DNA of 12,916 nucleotides. Origin: Candidatus Egerieousia excrementavium. GTDB lineage: Bacteria; Bacteroidota; Bacteroidia; Bacteroidales; UBA932. Shown here piece after piece: positions 1 through 8,249 of the stretch. Under the pieces are notes generated by a model. That model was not told the DNA's origin, searched no databases, and was given only the letters and a program-made list of their open reading frames with translations. The DNA lies in the NCBI GenBank assembly GCA_017694275.1, contig JADINB010000118.1:1-12916 (forward strand), given 5' to 3'. Made by a program: the position numbers and the translations under genes. Positions within the stretch are counted from its first letter, which is position 1. The number at the start of each line of letters is the position of its first letter.

Positions 1-6
1 CTTTCG

Positions 7-14
7 TACATTTG
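7..14 (+). promoter_or_regulatory. Bacteroidota -7 promoter box for the engB operon
   Basis: TACATTTG fits the Bacteroidota sigma-ABfr -7 consensus TAnnTTTG exactly. It lies 16 nt before the engB ATG, which would give a leader of roughly 10-15 nt. The matching -33 TTTG box would lie outside the window, so only half of the promoter can be seen. Confidence 0.55.
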
Positions 15-30
15 CGTAAATTTTACTGTA

Positions 31-630
31 ATGGATATTACCAGAGCCAGATTTGCAGGCAGTGCTGCCTCAGTTGAACAGACTCCAAAGTTGAAACTGC
101 CCGAATTCGCATTTGTCGGGAGGTCCAACGTAGGCAAATCCTCACTCATAAACATGCTCTGCAACAATGCGACGTTGGCAAAGACCTCCTCCAGACCGGG
201 AAAGACTTTGCTCATAAACCACTTTCTGATAAACGATGCATGGTACATAGTGGATTTGCCAGGATACGGGTATGCAAACCGTTCAAAGACGGAAAGGGCA
301 AATATCCGCTCTATCATTGACCAGTATGTCAGCAGGTCGCAAATGCTGGAAATGCTGTTCGTATTGCTGGATTCCCGCCTGCCGCTCCAGAAGATAGACC
401 TGGAATTCATAAACGGACTGGGCGAAAAAGGCATTCCCTTTTCCATAGTATTCACAAAAGGGGACAAACTTGGAATAAATGCGCTAACTTCTATGGTTGA
501 GCGCAATAAGAAAGAATTGCTTGAATATTGGGAAGATTTGCCACCGGTTTTCACAACTTCTTCCCAAACAAAAATGGGAAGGGAAGCAATAATTGATTAT
601 ATTTACGAAATTCTTAAACTTGTAAAATAA
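31..630 (+). CDS. engB: EngB/YihA/YsxC ribosome biogenesis GTPase
   Basis: This is a TRAFAC-class small GTPase of the EngB (YihA/YsxC) family, which in other bacteria is needed for late assembly of the 50S ribosomal subunit in the cytoplasm. The 199-residue length is normal for the family. Visible motifs in order are the P-loop GRSNVGKS (30-37), the G2 region with GKT (57-59), the G3 motif DLPG followed by YGYA (75-82), which is characteristic of EngB, the G4 motif TKGD (142-145), and a G5-like TTSS near 175-178. The ATG at 31 leaves the usual short N-terminal extension before the G domain. The next gene, prs, starts 10 nt after the stop, so it is probably the first gene of the engB-prs-nadE-small ORF-der operon. 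Nothing in it is unusual. Confidence 0.96.
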   Translation: MDITRARFAGSAASVEQTPKLKLPEFAFVGRSNVGKSSLINMLCNNATLAKTSSRPGKTLLINHFLINDAWYIVDLPGYGYANRSKTERANIRSIIDQYVSRSQMLEMLFVLLDSRLPLQKIDLEFINGLGEKGIPFSIVFTKGDKLGINALTSMVERNKKELLEYWEDLPPVFTTSSQTKMGREAIIDYIYEILKLVK

Positions 631-640
631 CTTTAAACAA

Positions 641-1591
641 ATGAACCACACACACTCCATAAAAATTTTTTCCTGCAGAGGCTCGAAATATCTTGCAGAA
701 AAGATTGCCCTTGCCCTTAAAATGGATTTGGGAAAATCAGAAGTGACCGTATTCAGCGACGGTGAATTCCAGCCCGCCTTCAACGAAAGCGTAAGAGGTG
801 CGACTGTATTCATAATCCAGTCTACCTATCCGCCGGTGGAAAATCTGTTTGAACTTTTGCTCATGATAGATGCTGCAAAAAGGGCTTCTGCCTACAAGGT
901 TATAGCCGTAATTCCATATTTCGGCTGGGCAAGACAGGACAGGAAAGACCGTCCGCGCGTCTCAATAGGAGCCAAAATGGTTGCAAATCTTTTTGCGGCC
1001 GTGGGGTGTGACCGTGTCATGACAGCAGACCTCCACGCAGACCAGATACAGGGATTTTTCGACTTTCCCGTAGACCACATCTATGCAAGTTCCATATTCC
1101 TGCCATATCTGAGAAGTCTGAACATGGAGAACATCTCCATTGCAGCTCCCGACATGGGCGGTGCAAAGAGGGCCAATGCCTATTCGAGAATATTGGGATG
1201 CCCGCTGATAGTCTGCCACAAATCGCGTGAAAGAGCCAACGTGGTAGGCTCAATGACCGCAATCGGAGAGGTTGAGGGCAGGAATGTGATTATCATAGAC
1301 GATATGGTAGACACGGCCGGCACTCTTACAAAGGCTGCCAACATGCTTATGGAAAAAGGAGCGAAAAGCGTAAGGGCGCTGGCTACGCACGCTGTACTTT
1401 CCGGTGCGGCCTATGAGAACATTGCAAAATCACAACTTTGCGAACTGGTTGTGTCAGACACCATTCCTTTGCGCCCGGCACCCGGCCAGGATATTTCAAA
1501 GATAAAGGTACTGTCTGTAGCAGAACTTTTCGCAGACGTAATAGAGAAAGTATACAACTATAAGTCCATAAGTACAAGTTTCGTTTTTTAA
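641..1591 (+). CDS. prs: Ribose-phosphate pyrophosphokinase (PRPP synthase)
   Basis: It makes 5-phosphoribosyl-1-pyrophosphate from ribose 5-phosphate and ATP, the precursor for purines, pyrimidines, NAD, histidine and tryptophan. At 316 residues it has the normal class I length. Motifs seen are FSDGE (38-42) in the ATP region, WARQDRK (96-102), TADLH with the metal/ATP histidine at 132, the flexible catalytic loop with K194, S195 and R196, and the ribose-phosphate (PRPP) loop around DDMVDTAGT (220-228). The start ATG at 641 follows an A-rich stretch, as is usual for Bacteroidota. nadE begins one base after its stop. PRPP is also consumed upstream in NAD synthesis, so the pairing with nadE makes metabolic sense, though that link is inference. 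Confidence 0.97.
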   Translation: MNHTHSIKIFSCRGSKYLAEKIALALKMDLGKSEVTVFSDGEFQPAFNESVRGATVFIIQSTYPPVENLFELLLMIDAAKRASAYKVIAVIPYFGWARQDRKDRPRVSIGAKMVANLFAAVGCDRVMTADLHADQIQGFFDFPVDHIYASSIFLPYLRSLNMENISIAAPDMGGAKRANAYSRILGCPLIVCHKSRERANVVGSMTAIGEVEGRNVIIIDDMVDTAGTLTKAANMLMEKGAKSVRALATHAVLSGAAYENIAKSQLCELVVSDTIPLRPAPGQDISKIKVLSVAELFADVIEKVYNYKSISTSFVF

Positions 1592-1592
1592 G

Positions 1593-2435
1593 ATGTATTC
1601 AGAGGAGCTCAACATAGAAGCCGCACATCAGACGCTCGTGTGCGGCATTAGAAAATTTTTCAGCGGAAGCGGCATAAGCAAGGCCATACTCGGGCTCTCC
1701 GGAGGAATAGACTCTGCCGTAGTGGCAGCTCTTGCAACCGAAGCCTTGGGAAAGGAAAATGTGCACGGCTTCATGATGCCGAGTGAATTTTCCACGCTGC
1801 ACTCTATACAGGATGCTGTAGATTTGGCTGAAAGTCTGGATATCAGATATAATGTTATTCCTATAGGAAAAATCTACAACAAATTCATGAAAGAGCTCCA
1901 GCCTGTATTCGGCGTAAACAACCAGTGGAACGTGGCAGAAGAGAACCTGCAGGCAAGAATCAGGGGAACACTGCTCATGGCCTACTCCAACAAATTCAAC
2001 GCCCTTGCCCTAAACACGTCAAACAAGAGTGAACTGAGCGTGGGATACGGCACGCTCTACGGAGACCTTGCCGGCGCCGTTATGGTCATTGCAGACATCT
2101 ACAAGACAGAAGTCTACGAACTTGCAGAGTTCATTAACAGAGAGAGGAGAATCATTCCCCAATCCACCATTACAAAGGCTCCTTCTGCCGAGCTAAGACA
2201 AGGGCAGAAAGATTCCGACTCCCTGCCCGACTACTCTCTGCTGGATTATATTCTCCACTCGCTCAACGAGGGTGGAAAAAGTCCGGAGAAGCTTCTCGAA
2301 GAGGGAGTAGACAAAGACATCCTGAACAAGGTTACAGACCTTATGGGAAAAGCCCGTTTCAAACTGATGCAGGTTCCGCCTGTCATCAAGGTAAGCAGCA
2401 AGCCTCTGGTAGAAAAAAGCAAGTGGATATGTTAA
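1593..2435 (+). CDS. nadE: NAD synthetase, ammonia-dependent form (no glutaminase domain)
   Basis: It catalyses the last step of NAD synthesis: deamido-NAD is adenylylated by ATP and then amidated. The 280 residues are a single N-type ATP-pyrophosphatase domain with the P-loop SGGIDS (36-41), ENLQARIRG (117-125), NTSNKSE (141-147), GDLAGA (157-162) and the APSAEL...DSDSLP loop (196-212). The N-terminal nitrilase-like glutaminase domain of the roughly 550-650-residue NadE enzymes is absent, and the upstream bases code for prs. The enzyme should therefore use free ammonia unless an amidotransferase is supplied elsewhere. It starts 1 nt after prs, and its last 7 bases overlap the ATG of the next gene, which suggests translational coupling. 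Confidence 0.95.
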   Translation: MYSEELNIEAAHQTLVCGIRKFFSGSGISKAILGLSGGIDSAVVAALATEALGKENVHGFMMPSEFSTLHSIQDAVDLAESLDIRYNVIPIGKIYNKFMKELQPVFGVNNQWNVAEENLQARIRGTLLMAYSNKFNALALNTSNKSELSVGYGTLYGDLAGAVMVIADIYKTEVYELAEFINRERRIIPQSTITKAPSAELRQGQKDSDSLPDYSLLDYILHSLNEGGKSPEKLLEEGVDKDILNKVTDLMGKARFKLMQVPPVIKVSSKPLVEKSKWIC

Positions 2436-2710
2436 AGATTTTACTTCTCACGGTCATAGTCGTGGCTTTCTGCGTATTCGCGCTGTCGGTCTCCATAATA
2501 TTCAAAAAGGACGGCAAGTTCCCCGACGGAGAGATTTCACACAACAAGGCTCTGGTAAAGCAGGGAATCCAGTGCGCGAAGGTAGAAGAGAAAATCCTGT
2601 GGGGTAAAAAAGGACGGTACATGAAGAAAGACTCCTGCACGCCTGAAGATTGCAGCGAGTGCGGAGCAGACTGCGGGGCAGTATTCGGGAACGGCACTGC
2701 CGGCAAGTAA
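2429..2710 (+). CDS. Small Cys-rich single-pass membrane protein, function unknown
   Basis: This 93-residue protein has one N-terminal hydrophobic segment (about residues 3-24), then a basic FKK, a KFPDGEISHNK stretch (30-40) and a tail holding Cys49, Cys70, Cys75, Cys78 and Cys82 (Cys15 lies inside the membrane segment). The tail spacing C-x4-C-x2-C-x3-C could bind a metal or form disulfides, but no named metal-binding family is recognised. Short Bacteroidota proteins annotated only as 'membrane or secreted protein' share a KFP...NK pattern as I remember them; I cannot confirm this here. I chose the ATG at 2429, which overlaps the nadE stop (ATATGTTAA), over a GTG at 2423. der starts 21 nt downstream. 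The reading frame is credible because of the overlap arrangement, the membrane segment and its position inside a tight operon. It has some size and layout resemblance to NqrM, but too little to name it so. Confidence 0.8.
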   Translation: MLKILLLTVIVVAFCVFALSVSIIFKKDGKFPDGEISHNKALVKQGIQCAKVEEKILWGKKGRYMKKDSCTPEDCSECGADCGAVFGNGTAGK

Positions 2711-2731
2711 AACTGAAAGAAAAGAATATTC

Positions 2732-4039
2732 ATGGGAGCAATAGTAGCTATAGTAGGAAGGCCGAATGTGGGTAAGTCTACCCTCTTCAACAGGCTTGTA
2801 GGAATGCGTCAGGCAATAGTGGACCAGACAGCCGGTGTGACACGCGACAGGCATTACGGCAAGGCGGAATGGTGCGGAAAGGAATTTTCCGTAATAGACA
2901 CAGGTGGATATACCACAAACTCCGATGACATATTCGAAGAAGAGATACGCAAGCAGGTCTCAATGGCAATCGAAGAGGCAGACCTGATTTTGTTCCTCTG
3001 CGAAGTAAGCACCGGCATAACGGATTATGATGCCGAAATTGCAGACATGCTGCGCAGGATAAAGAAACCGGTAATTCCAGTAGTGAACAAGATAGACAGC
3101 GGTAACCAGATGTACGGCACCTATGAGTTCAATGCGCTGGGGCTGGGCGAGCCGTTTGCCATCTCTGCCATAAGCGGCAGCGGGACGGGAGATCTTCTGG
3201 ACCGTATATGCGAACTGCTTCCTGCAGAAAAAGAGGAAAAAAGCGAAGAGAATATTCCAAGGATAACCATAGTTGGAAGGCCGAATGTAGGCAAAAGTTC
3301 CATTACTAACGCATTCCTCGGCCAGGAGCGCAACATCGTGACACCCTTGGCAGGCACAACGCGCGACTCTATCTCCACACTATACAACAAGTTCGGTTAC
3401 AAGTTCATGCTTGTAGATACAGCTGGGCTGCGCAAAAAAGGAAAAGTCACCGAAGACCTGGAATTCTACTCGGTCATGAGGGCTATCCGTGCAATAGAGA
3501 ATTCAGATATCTGCATTCTCATGATAGATGCCCAGTGCGGCATGGAGGCACAGGACATGTCAATCTTCAACCTTATAGCCAAAAACAAAAAGGGGTGTGT
3601 AATTGTGGTAAACAAATGGGACACGATTACAAAGGAGAGCAATACCATGAAAGAGTACACAACCCTCATAAAAAAGAGGATTGCCCCTTTTTCCGACGTT
3701 CCAGTAATCTTCACTTCGGTAATCAACAAGCAGAGGATATTCGACGTGCTTGAAACGGCTGCCGCTGTCTATAAGAACTATACCAAGAGAATCCCCACTT
3801 CTGAACTGAACGCAGTCATGCTGGAAGAGATAGAAAACTATCCGCCTCCCTCAACAAAGGGAAAGTACATAAAGATAAAGTACATAACCCAGCTGCCATC
3901 CAAAACTCCTTCGTTTGCCTTTTTCTGCAACCTTCCACAATACATAAAGGAGCCATACAAAAGATTCCTTGAAAACAAGATAAGGGCACATTTCGGATTT
4001 ACAGGAGTCCCTATCCAGATATACCTCAGGCAGAAATGA
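2732..4039 (+). CDS. der: Der/EngA double-domain ribosome biogenesis GTPase
   Basis: Der has two tandem G domains and a C-terminal KH-like domain, and is required for 50S subunit maturation. The 435-residue length is normal. G domain 1 shows GRPNVGKS (9-16), DTGG (56-59) and NKID (119-122). G domain 2 shows GRPNVGKS (182-189), DTAG (229-232) and NKWD (294-297). The KH-like domain covers about 355-435 and ends in the typical PIQIYLRQK. The ATG at 2732 lies after an A-rich run and leaves only eight residues before the first P-loop motif, as expected for the family. It is the last gene of the + strand block, and its stop lies 7 nt from the stop of the converging histidine kinase gene. Confidence 0.97.
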   Translation: MGAIVAIVGRPNVGKSTLFNRLVGMRQAIVDQTAGVTRDRHYGKAEWCGKEFSVIDTGGYTTNSDDIFEEEIRKQVSMAIEEADLILFLCEVSTGITDYDAEIADMLRRIKKPVIPVVNKIDSGNQMYGTYEFNALGLGEPFAISAISGSGTGDLLDRICELLPAEKEEKSEENIPRITIVGRPNVGKSSITNAFLGQERNIVTPLAGTTRDSISTLYNKFGYKFMLVDTAGLRKKGKVTEDLEFYSVMRAIRAIENSDICILMIDAQCGMEAQDMSIFNLIAKNKKGCVIVVNKWDTITKESNTMKEYTTLIKKRIAPFSDVPVIFTSVINKQRIFDVLETAAAVYKNYTKRIPTSELNAVMLEEIENYPPPSTKGKYIKIKYITQLPSKTPSFAFFCNLPQYIKEPYKRFLENKIRAHFGFTGVPIQIYLRQK

Positions 4040-4046
4040 CGGAGAT

Positions 4047-7000
4047 TCAAGGCTGATATACCGGAAGGGTGAACGAGAAGTTTGCACCTCCAAGGTCAGA
4101 CTTGCGATAGAAAATCGTTCCACCGCTCTGTTCTATGATATTGCGGCTTATGGCAAGTCCAAGCCCGGTACCTCCTGTTTTGGTCGTAAAGTTGGGCTTG
4201 AAGAGTTTGTCCTGATCCTCATCTTTCACTCCGGGGCCGTTGTCCTCAAAAGATACAGTGTAATCTCCTCCATTCTTGGTTATGGATATTTTGATATATC
4301 CGCCGCCACGGCTCTCAACTGCCTGCACGGCGTTAGAGAGCAGATTTACCACCACCCTTATTATCTGCCCCTTGCGGGCATATACATAACACTCTTCAGA
4401 TTCGCTGCTGATTAATATCTTGATGTTTTCGCGATTGTCGAACAAAACTCTTTGTTCAGAAATTATCTCATGCAGGTTGAACACACTGCTCTCCTCATAA
4501 TAGAACTTGGCAAAACTCGAGAATTCCGAAGCTGTATCCGAAAGGATGTCAATCTGTTCCAGTATGGAATCTGCAACCTGCTCGAACTTGTCTTCCCAAC
4601 CCTGGATATTCCTCTGTTTCAACCGCACAAGATACTGTATACTCAGACGCATGGGAGTAAGCGGATTCTTGATTTCATGAGCTATCTGGCGCGCCATTTC
4701 ACTCCATGCCTGCTCGCGCTCGCTCTGGGTAAGGCGTTTTGTACTCTCCTCCAGGTCGTCTACCATCTTGTTGTACGCCTTGACAAGCACTCCAAGTTCA
4801 TCATCCACATCGTAGTCTACATGCTCTGCCTTGCGCGATACGTCTACCGAACGCATCTTGCGGCCTATCTCCTCTATCGGCCTTGAAATTGAATTGGAAA
4901 TTACCGTACCTACAAAGATGGCGGCAAGCATCAACAGTATGTAGATGTTTATGATTACGGCTATCATGGATGTAAGGTTGCCCCAGAGCGATGATGTCTT
5001 TGTAAAGTAGGGAATATTCACGTATGCTATCAGGTTGCCCCGTGCATTGAATATGGGTGAGTAGAGCGATATGTACGAAAGTTCTCCTATAGACTCTCTG
5101 TTTATCACATGCCGCTTGTTTTCGGCCGTAAGCAGATAGTAGGCGTCTGAGTCCATTCTCGAAGAGAAGAGATTGCGCTTGAAAAGTTCAGGCTGCGTAG
5201 AGCGTATGAGCCTTCCGTGAGGATCGTACAGGTTTACGTCTACCTGTGCATTCACCGCTATGCGGTCCAGCAGATGCGAAAGGTCGAGCGTATTTATCTC
5301 TGTATAGTCCTGTTTGTATTTGCAATATTCCGAAATTGCAGACTGGGCTGTCTGTATCTTCTCCTCCATCTGCACACGGCTCATAAGGTCATAATGCTTT
5401 ATCGTAAACCAGATGCTGCCCACTCCCAGACAAAGCAGGGATATGACAAGCGAAATAGAGATAAAGTATGTAAGCCTGCGCCTGAACCTGTTTCTCGGAT
5501 GTCTGTTTTTCAATATCTTGTTCGAGAGTTGTCTGTATCTCAAAAAGACAAAGAACATGGCCGAGAAAAAGAGCATCATGTATGAGAATGAGATGAAAAA
5601 GTCAAATATGCTCTGCTTGTGACGGCTTATGACTATTATGTTGTCGTCTGATAACTTGTTTACAAAGTGACGGTAATTGTCCTGAACAACGGTAAAGAAA
5701 CCGTTCTCATGCCTGTCCCTGTTAAATGAGACCGGATAGTTGTAATCCCCGCCGTAAAGGACCATACGGTCATTTACGTATTTTGCATAGGAGTATTCTC
5801 CAGGAATCCTGAAATCGTTGGCGCGCTTGTAGTCGAAAAGCAGCGAGGTATAGCCGGATATATCTTTCATATACCTCGAATTCAATTCTATATAAAGCGT
5901 AATGGGGCCCGTCTGGTCTTCATATGTAAAAATGCCCAGATAACTTATCCGTCCGCTATGGTTGTTGAGGAAAAAGAAGAAGTACTTGTCTGATATGTTG
6001 GTACCGTAATTGACAACCTCCTGCTGGAAATGGTCGTTGCAATCCACAAGCCTCTGCCCGTCGTTATACAAAAGCGATTCGTTGGGGCGGCATACGGTAA
6101 GCGTTATCTCATATTTCTGGCTTATGCCATAAAAATAGAGTTCGTCAAGCCTGTTTCTCAAAAGGGTCGGCATTGCCGGATTGTTACGCATCGAAAGCAT
6201 CTCCCTTATAAAAATGTCAGACGAGAGTTTCCCCTCGATATTGGCAAGATGCAGTTCAAGGCTCAGGTCTCTCTCCACGGAAAGTCTGTTTGACCAGACC
6301 CTGCAACGCGCCTGCTCTTTCTGATACCCCATTACGCCCATTACTACAACCGAATAAACCGATATGACTGCAATATATGCCAGAAGATATTTCGTTCCGA
6401 AAAGAGAATGCCTGCCAAAGTGGAGGGTAAATGGCATCGCAAGCTGAAGCGAAAGCAGGAGAGAGATAAAGAGCAGCCCGTATGAGAGATAGCAAAGGAA
6501 GGAATAGAAATCCATCTCTGTCAGCCTGTATATTTCCAGCATGACGTTGGAATTTTTCAGCAGCGACATGAAAGTATAATGTATGTAGAGAGACAGAAGC
6601 GCCGGCAGAAGGAAAACGGCTGTGTAGAGCAGCACTTTACGGCAGCCCGACACTCTGTTTTTGCTTATGATTATCTTCCTGCGCAGCAGGTATATCCCGT
6701 AAACTATCAGACATACATAGAAATTGTTTATCAACAGATTGCCCAATGACGAGAAGAGCCATCCCCCGGAATATATGTTTGGCGAGAAGAGCGGCTCGGC
6801 AAATCTGAGATCGTTTGCGAAGAAGAAAAGCAGGACCCTGAGCAGCGAGAGTGCGGCGACATATACCAGCAGAGACTTGAACGAGACATTGTTCATGAAA
6901 TAGGATATAAGGCCCAGCAGGACAAAGAGGAACACAAGCCATTTGAATATATTGCCCACTCCTGCCTTCAAGGAGTCCACCTCGTCTATGACGGTAAAGA

Positions 7001-7673
7001 GCAGGTTACCGTCCATGCCCTTTACCATTATGCCATTGTCAAAGTTTATGGGCACGATCTCAAGATCGCGCTTCACATTCAGTTCCGGATTTATTTCATT
7101 CACCAATACTGAATTGTCGGAAAGGTACTCTGTCTTGACAAGCAGGCCGGCAATAACCTTTACCCGCTCCTTTTTATATACCTTTACAACGTACCATGCA
7201 GAGCCCAGATTTACGTACTGTTCGGAATCAGACAGATAAGCCAGCGGCATATTCCAGATATTCTCGCTGTTCGCAGAACCGAGCGTATACCAGAGGGGAA
7301 TGGCATCCACCTCGTCGCTGCTTATCGGGAACTGGTTTACCCAGCACTGGAGAGTATCGGCGTTATACTTGTATATCACCATGTCTTCCGGAAAATCCTT
7401 TGGCACATACCATTGGTCTACCGGATTGTCGAGAGCCTCAAGGGCATACCGCTCCAACTGGCGTTCGCGGTTCTGGAGTTTTCTTTCCAGCCTGCCCACC
7501 TCTCCCTCGACCGAACCCTGAGTCGGAGTGACAAACAAGGATATTGCAAAAAACAGTATGGCAAGAGAGGAGGCCAGAAGAGTCCTGTAGCGTTTCAGGA
7601 AAGCCATGGACGCCACATAGTACCCTTTGAACCGGGATGTTTTCTCCTTGAAGCTGTTTTTCATGTCCGTCAC
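4047..7673 (-). CDS. Large NtrY-like multi-pass membrane sensor histidine kinase
   Basis: This is a 1208-residue two-component sensor kinase. About ten hydrophobic segments can be picked out: near 32-50, 244-262, 266-287, 309-330, 346-368, 391-412, 427-449, 689-711, 735-757 and 900-925. Between them lie three probably extracytoplasmic regions of about 190, 240 and 140 residues. A HAMP domain follows the last segment (starting around SRPIEEIG, 930-937). The kinase core has the H-box with phospho-acceptor His999 in AHEIKNPLTPMR, the N-box NLLSNAVQA (1110-1118), G1 DNGPG (1144-1148), FKPNFTTK (1158-1165) and G2 GGTGLGLAIS (1167-1176). The HEIKNPLTP form and the HAMP arrangement resemble NtrY. 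Its start is GTG at 7673, two bases after the rlmH stop; ATG at 7664 (residue 4) is an alternative. The DNA-binding-less NtrC-like regulator at 8771-9931 is the likely partner. The signal is unknown. Confidence 0.93.
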   Translation of the reverse strand: MTDMKNSFKEKTSRFKGYYVASMAFLKRYRTLLASSLAILFFAISLFVTPTQGSVEGEVGRLERKLQNRERQLERYALEALDNPVDQWYVPKDFPEDMVIYKYNADTLQCWVNQFPISSDEVDAIPLWYTLGSANSENIWNMPLAYLSDSEQYVNLGSAWYVVKVYKKERVKVIAGLLVKTEYLSDNSVLVNEINPELNVKRDLEIVPINFDNGIMVKGMDGNLLFTVIDEVDSLKAGVGNIFKWLVFLFVLLGLISYFMNNVSFKSLLVYVAALSLLRVLLFFFANDLRFAEPLFSPNIYSGGWLFSSLGNLLINNFYVCLIVYGIYLLRRKIIISKNRVSGCRKVLLYTAVFLLPALLSLYIHYTFMSLLKNSNVMLEIYRLTEMDFYSFLCYLSYGLLFISLLLSLQLAMPFTLHFGRHSLFGTKYLLAYIAVISVYSVVVMGVMGYQKEQARCRVWSNRLSVERDLSLELHLANIEGKLSSDIFIREMLSMRNNPAMPTLLRNRLDELYFYGISQKYEITLTVCRPNESLLYNDGQRLVDCNDHFQQEVVNYGTNISDKYFFFFLNNHSGRISYLGIFTYEDQTGPITLYIELNSRYMKDISGYTSLLFDYKRANDFRIPGEYSYAKYVNDRMVLYGGDYNYPVSFNRDRHENGFFTVVQDNYRHFVNKLSDDNIIVISRHKQSIFDFFISFSYMMLFFSAMFFVFLRYRQLSNKILKNRHPRNRFRRRLTYFISISLVISLLCLGVGSIWFTIKHYDLMSRVQMEEKIQTAQSAISEYCKYKQDYTEINTLDLSHLLDRIAVNAQVDVNLYDPHGRLIRSTQPELFKRNLFSSRMDSDAYYLLTAENKRHVINRESIGELSYISLYSPIFNARGNLIAYVNIPYFTKTSSLWGNLTSMIAVIINIYILLMLAAIFVGTVISNSISRPIEEIGRKMRSVDVSRKAEHVDYDVDDELGVLVKAYNKMVDDLEESTKRLTQSEREQAWSEMARQIAHEIKNPLTPMRLSIQYLVRLKQRNIQGWEDKFEQVADSILEQIDILSDTASEFSSFAKFYYEESSVFNLHEIISEQRVLFDNRENIKILISSESEECYVYARKGQIIRVVVNLLSNAVQAVESRGGGYIKISITKNGGDYTVSFEDNGPGVKDEDQDKLFKPNFTTKTGGTGLGLAISRNIIEQSGGTIFYRKSDLGGANFSFTLPVYQP

Positions 7674-7675
7674 GT

Positions 7676-8152
7676 TTACTGGTGGTGATACGGTTCTCCC
7701 CTGATGATAGTAAATGCCCTGTAAAGCTGCTCAATGAAAATGAGCCTTACCATCTGGTGCGAAAATGTCATCTTTGAAAGGGAAATCATACCGTCCGCCC
7801 TTTTATACACGTTTTCCGAAAAGCCGTAGGCACCGCCTATGGCAAATGTAATGTCTCTTCCCGGATTTGCAACCATCTGCCTTTCCAGAAAGGCTGCCCA
7901 CTGCAGGGAAGAATAACTCTCCCCCCTCTCGTCGAGAAGCAGCAGCGTATCATTCTGTCTTACCGCCCGGAGGATAGAATCTCCCTCTTTCTCCCTGATC
8001 TGCCCGCACGAAAGTGAAGATGCGTTTTTTATATCGGGCAACTCCACCATACTGAACGGGATATAGAATCCGAGCCTTTTTCTGTAAATCGCGATTCCAT
8101 CATTTATGTAAGGGAAAGCAGTCTTTCCCACAAGGAGTAATGTCAGTTTCAT
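7676..8152 (-). CDS. rlmH: 23S rRNA (pseudouridine1915-N3)-methyltransferase RlmH
   Basis: RlmH is a SPOUT-class methyltransferase that uses S-adenosylmethionine to methylate the N3 of pseudouridine 1915 in helix 69 of 23S rRNA, acting on assembled 70S ribosomes. The 158 residues match the family length (about 155-160). The C-terminal SAM-binding trefoil knot is clear: FAIGGAYGF (103-111), LSKMTFSHQMVR (125-136) and the ending RAFTIIRGEPYHH (145-157). The ATG at 8152 (MKLTLLLVGK) is the right start; the frame stays open upstream to 8461, but that part runs antisense into the DUF4783 gene and lacks family resemblance. The histidine kinase gene starts two bases after its stop, so the two are probably cotranscribed. 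Confidence 0.96.
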   Translation of the reverse strand: MKLTLLLVGKTAFPYINDGIAIYRKRLGFYIPFSMVELPDIKNASSLSCGQIREKEGDSILRAVRQNDTLLLLDERGESYSSLQWAAFLERQMVANPGRDITFAIGGAYGFSENVYKRADGMISLSKMTFSHQMVRLIFIEQLYRAFTIIRGEPYHHQ

Positions 8153-8196
8153 TTTCACACTGTTCCGGAAAGCCGCCCGCCGGGAAACGGCCTTTG

Positions 8197-8204
8197 CAAA
8201 AATA
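8197..8204 (-). promoter_or_regulatory. Candidate -7 box for rlmH-kinase transcription
   Basis: Read on the minus strand, TATTTTTG matches TAnnTTTG exactly and lies 44 nt before the rlmH ATG. No good TTTG is seen about 20 nt further upstream, so this is a half-supported promoter. The implied leader of about 35-40 nt is GC-rich and contains a TTCCGGAA palindrome (8163-8170) and other short CCGG-type complementarities. Confidence 0.4.
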
Positions 8205-8249
8205 ACAATAAATGGGAAACATGGCTTGATTTTTGTTAAAAAAGAATGC

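Noticed and set aside
7398..7413. TGGCAC...TTGG inside the kinase gene, as a sigma-54 promoter
   Set aside because: It is inside a coding region on the antisense strand with the wrong spacing and no GC at -12.
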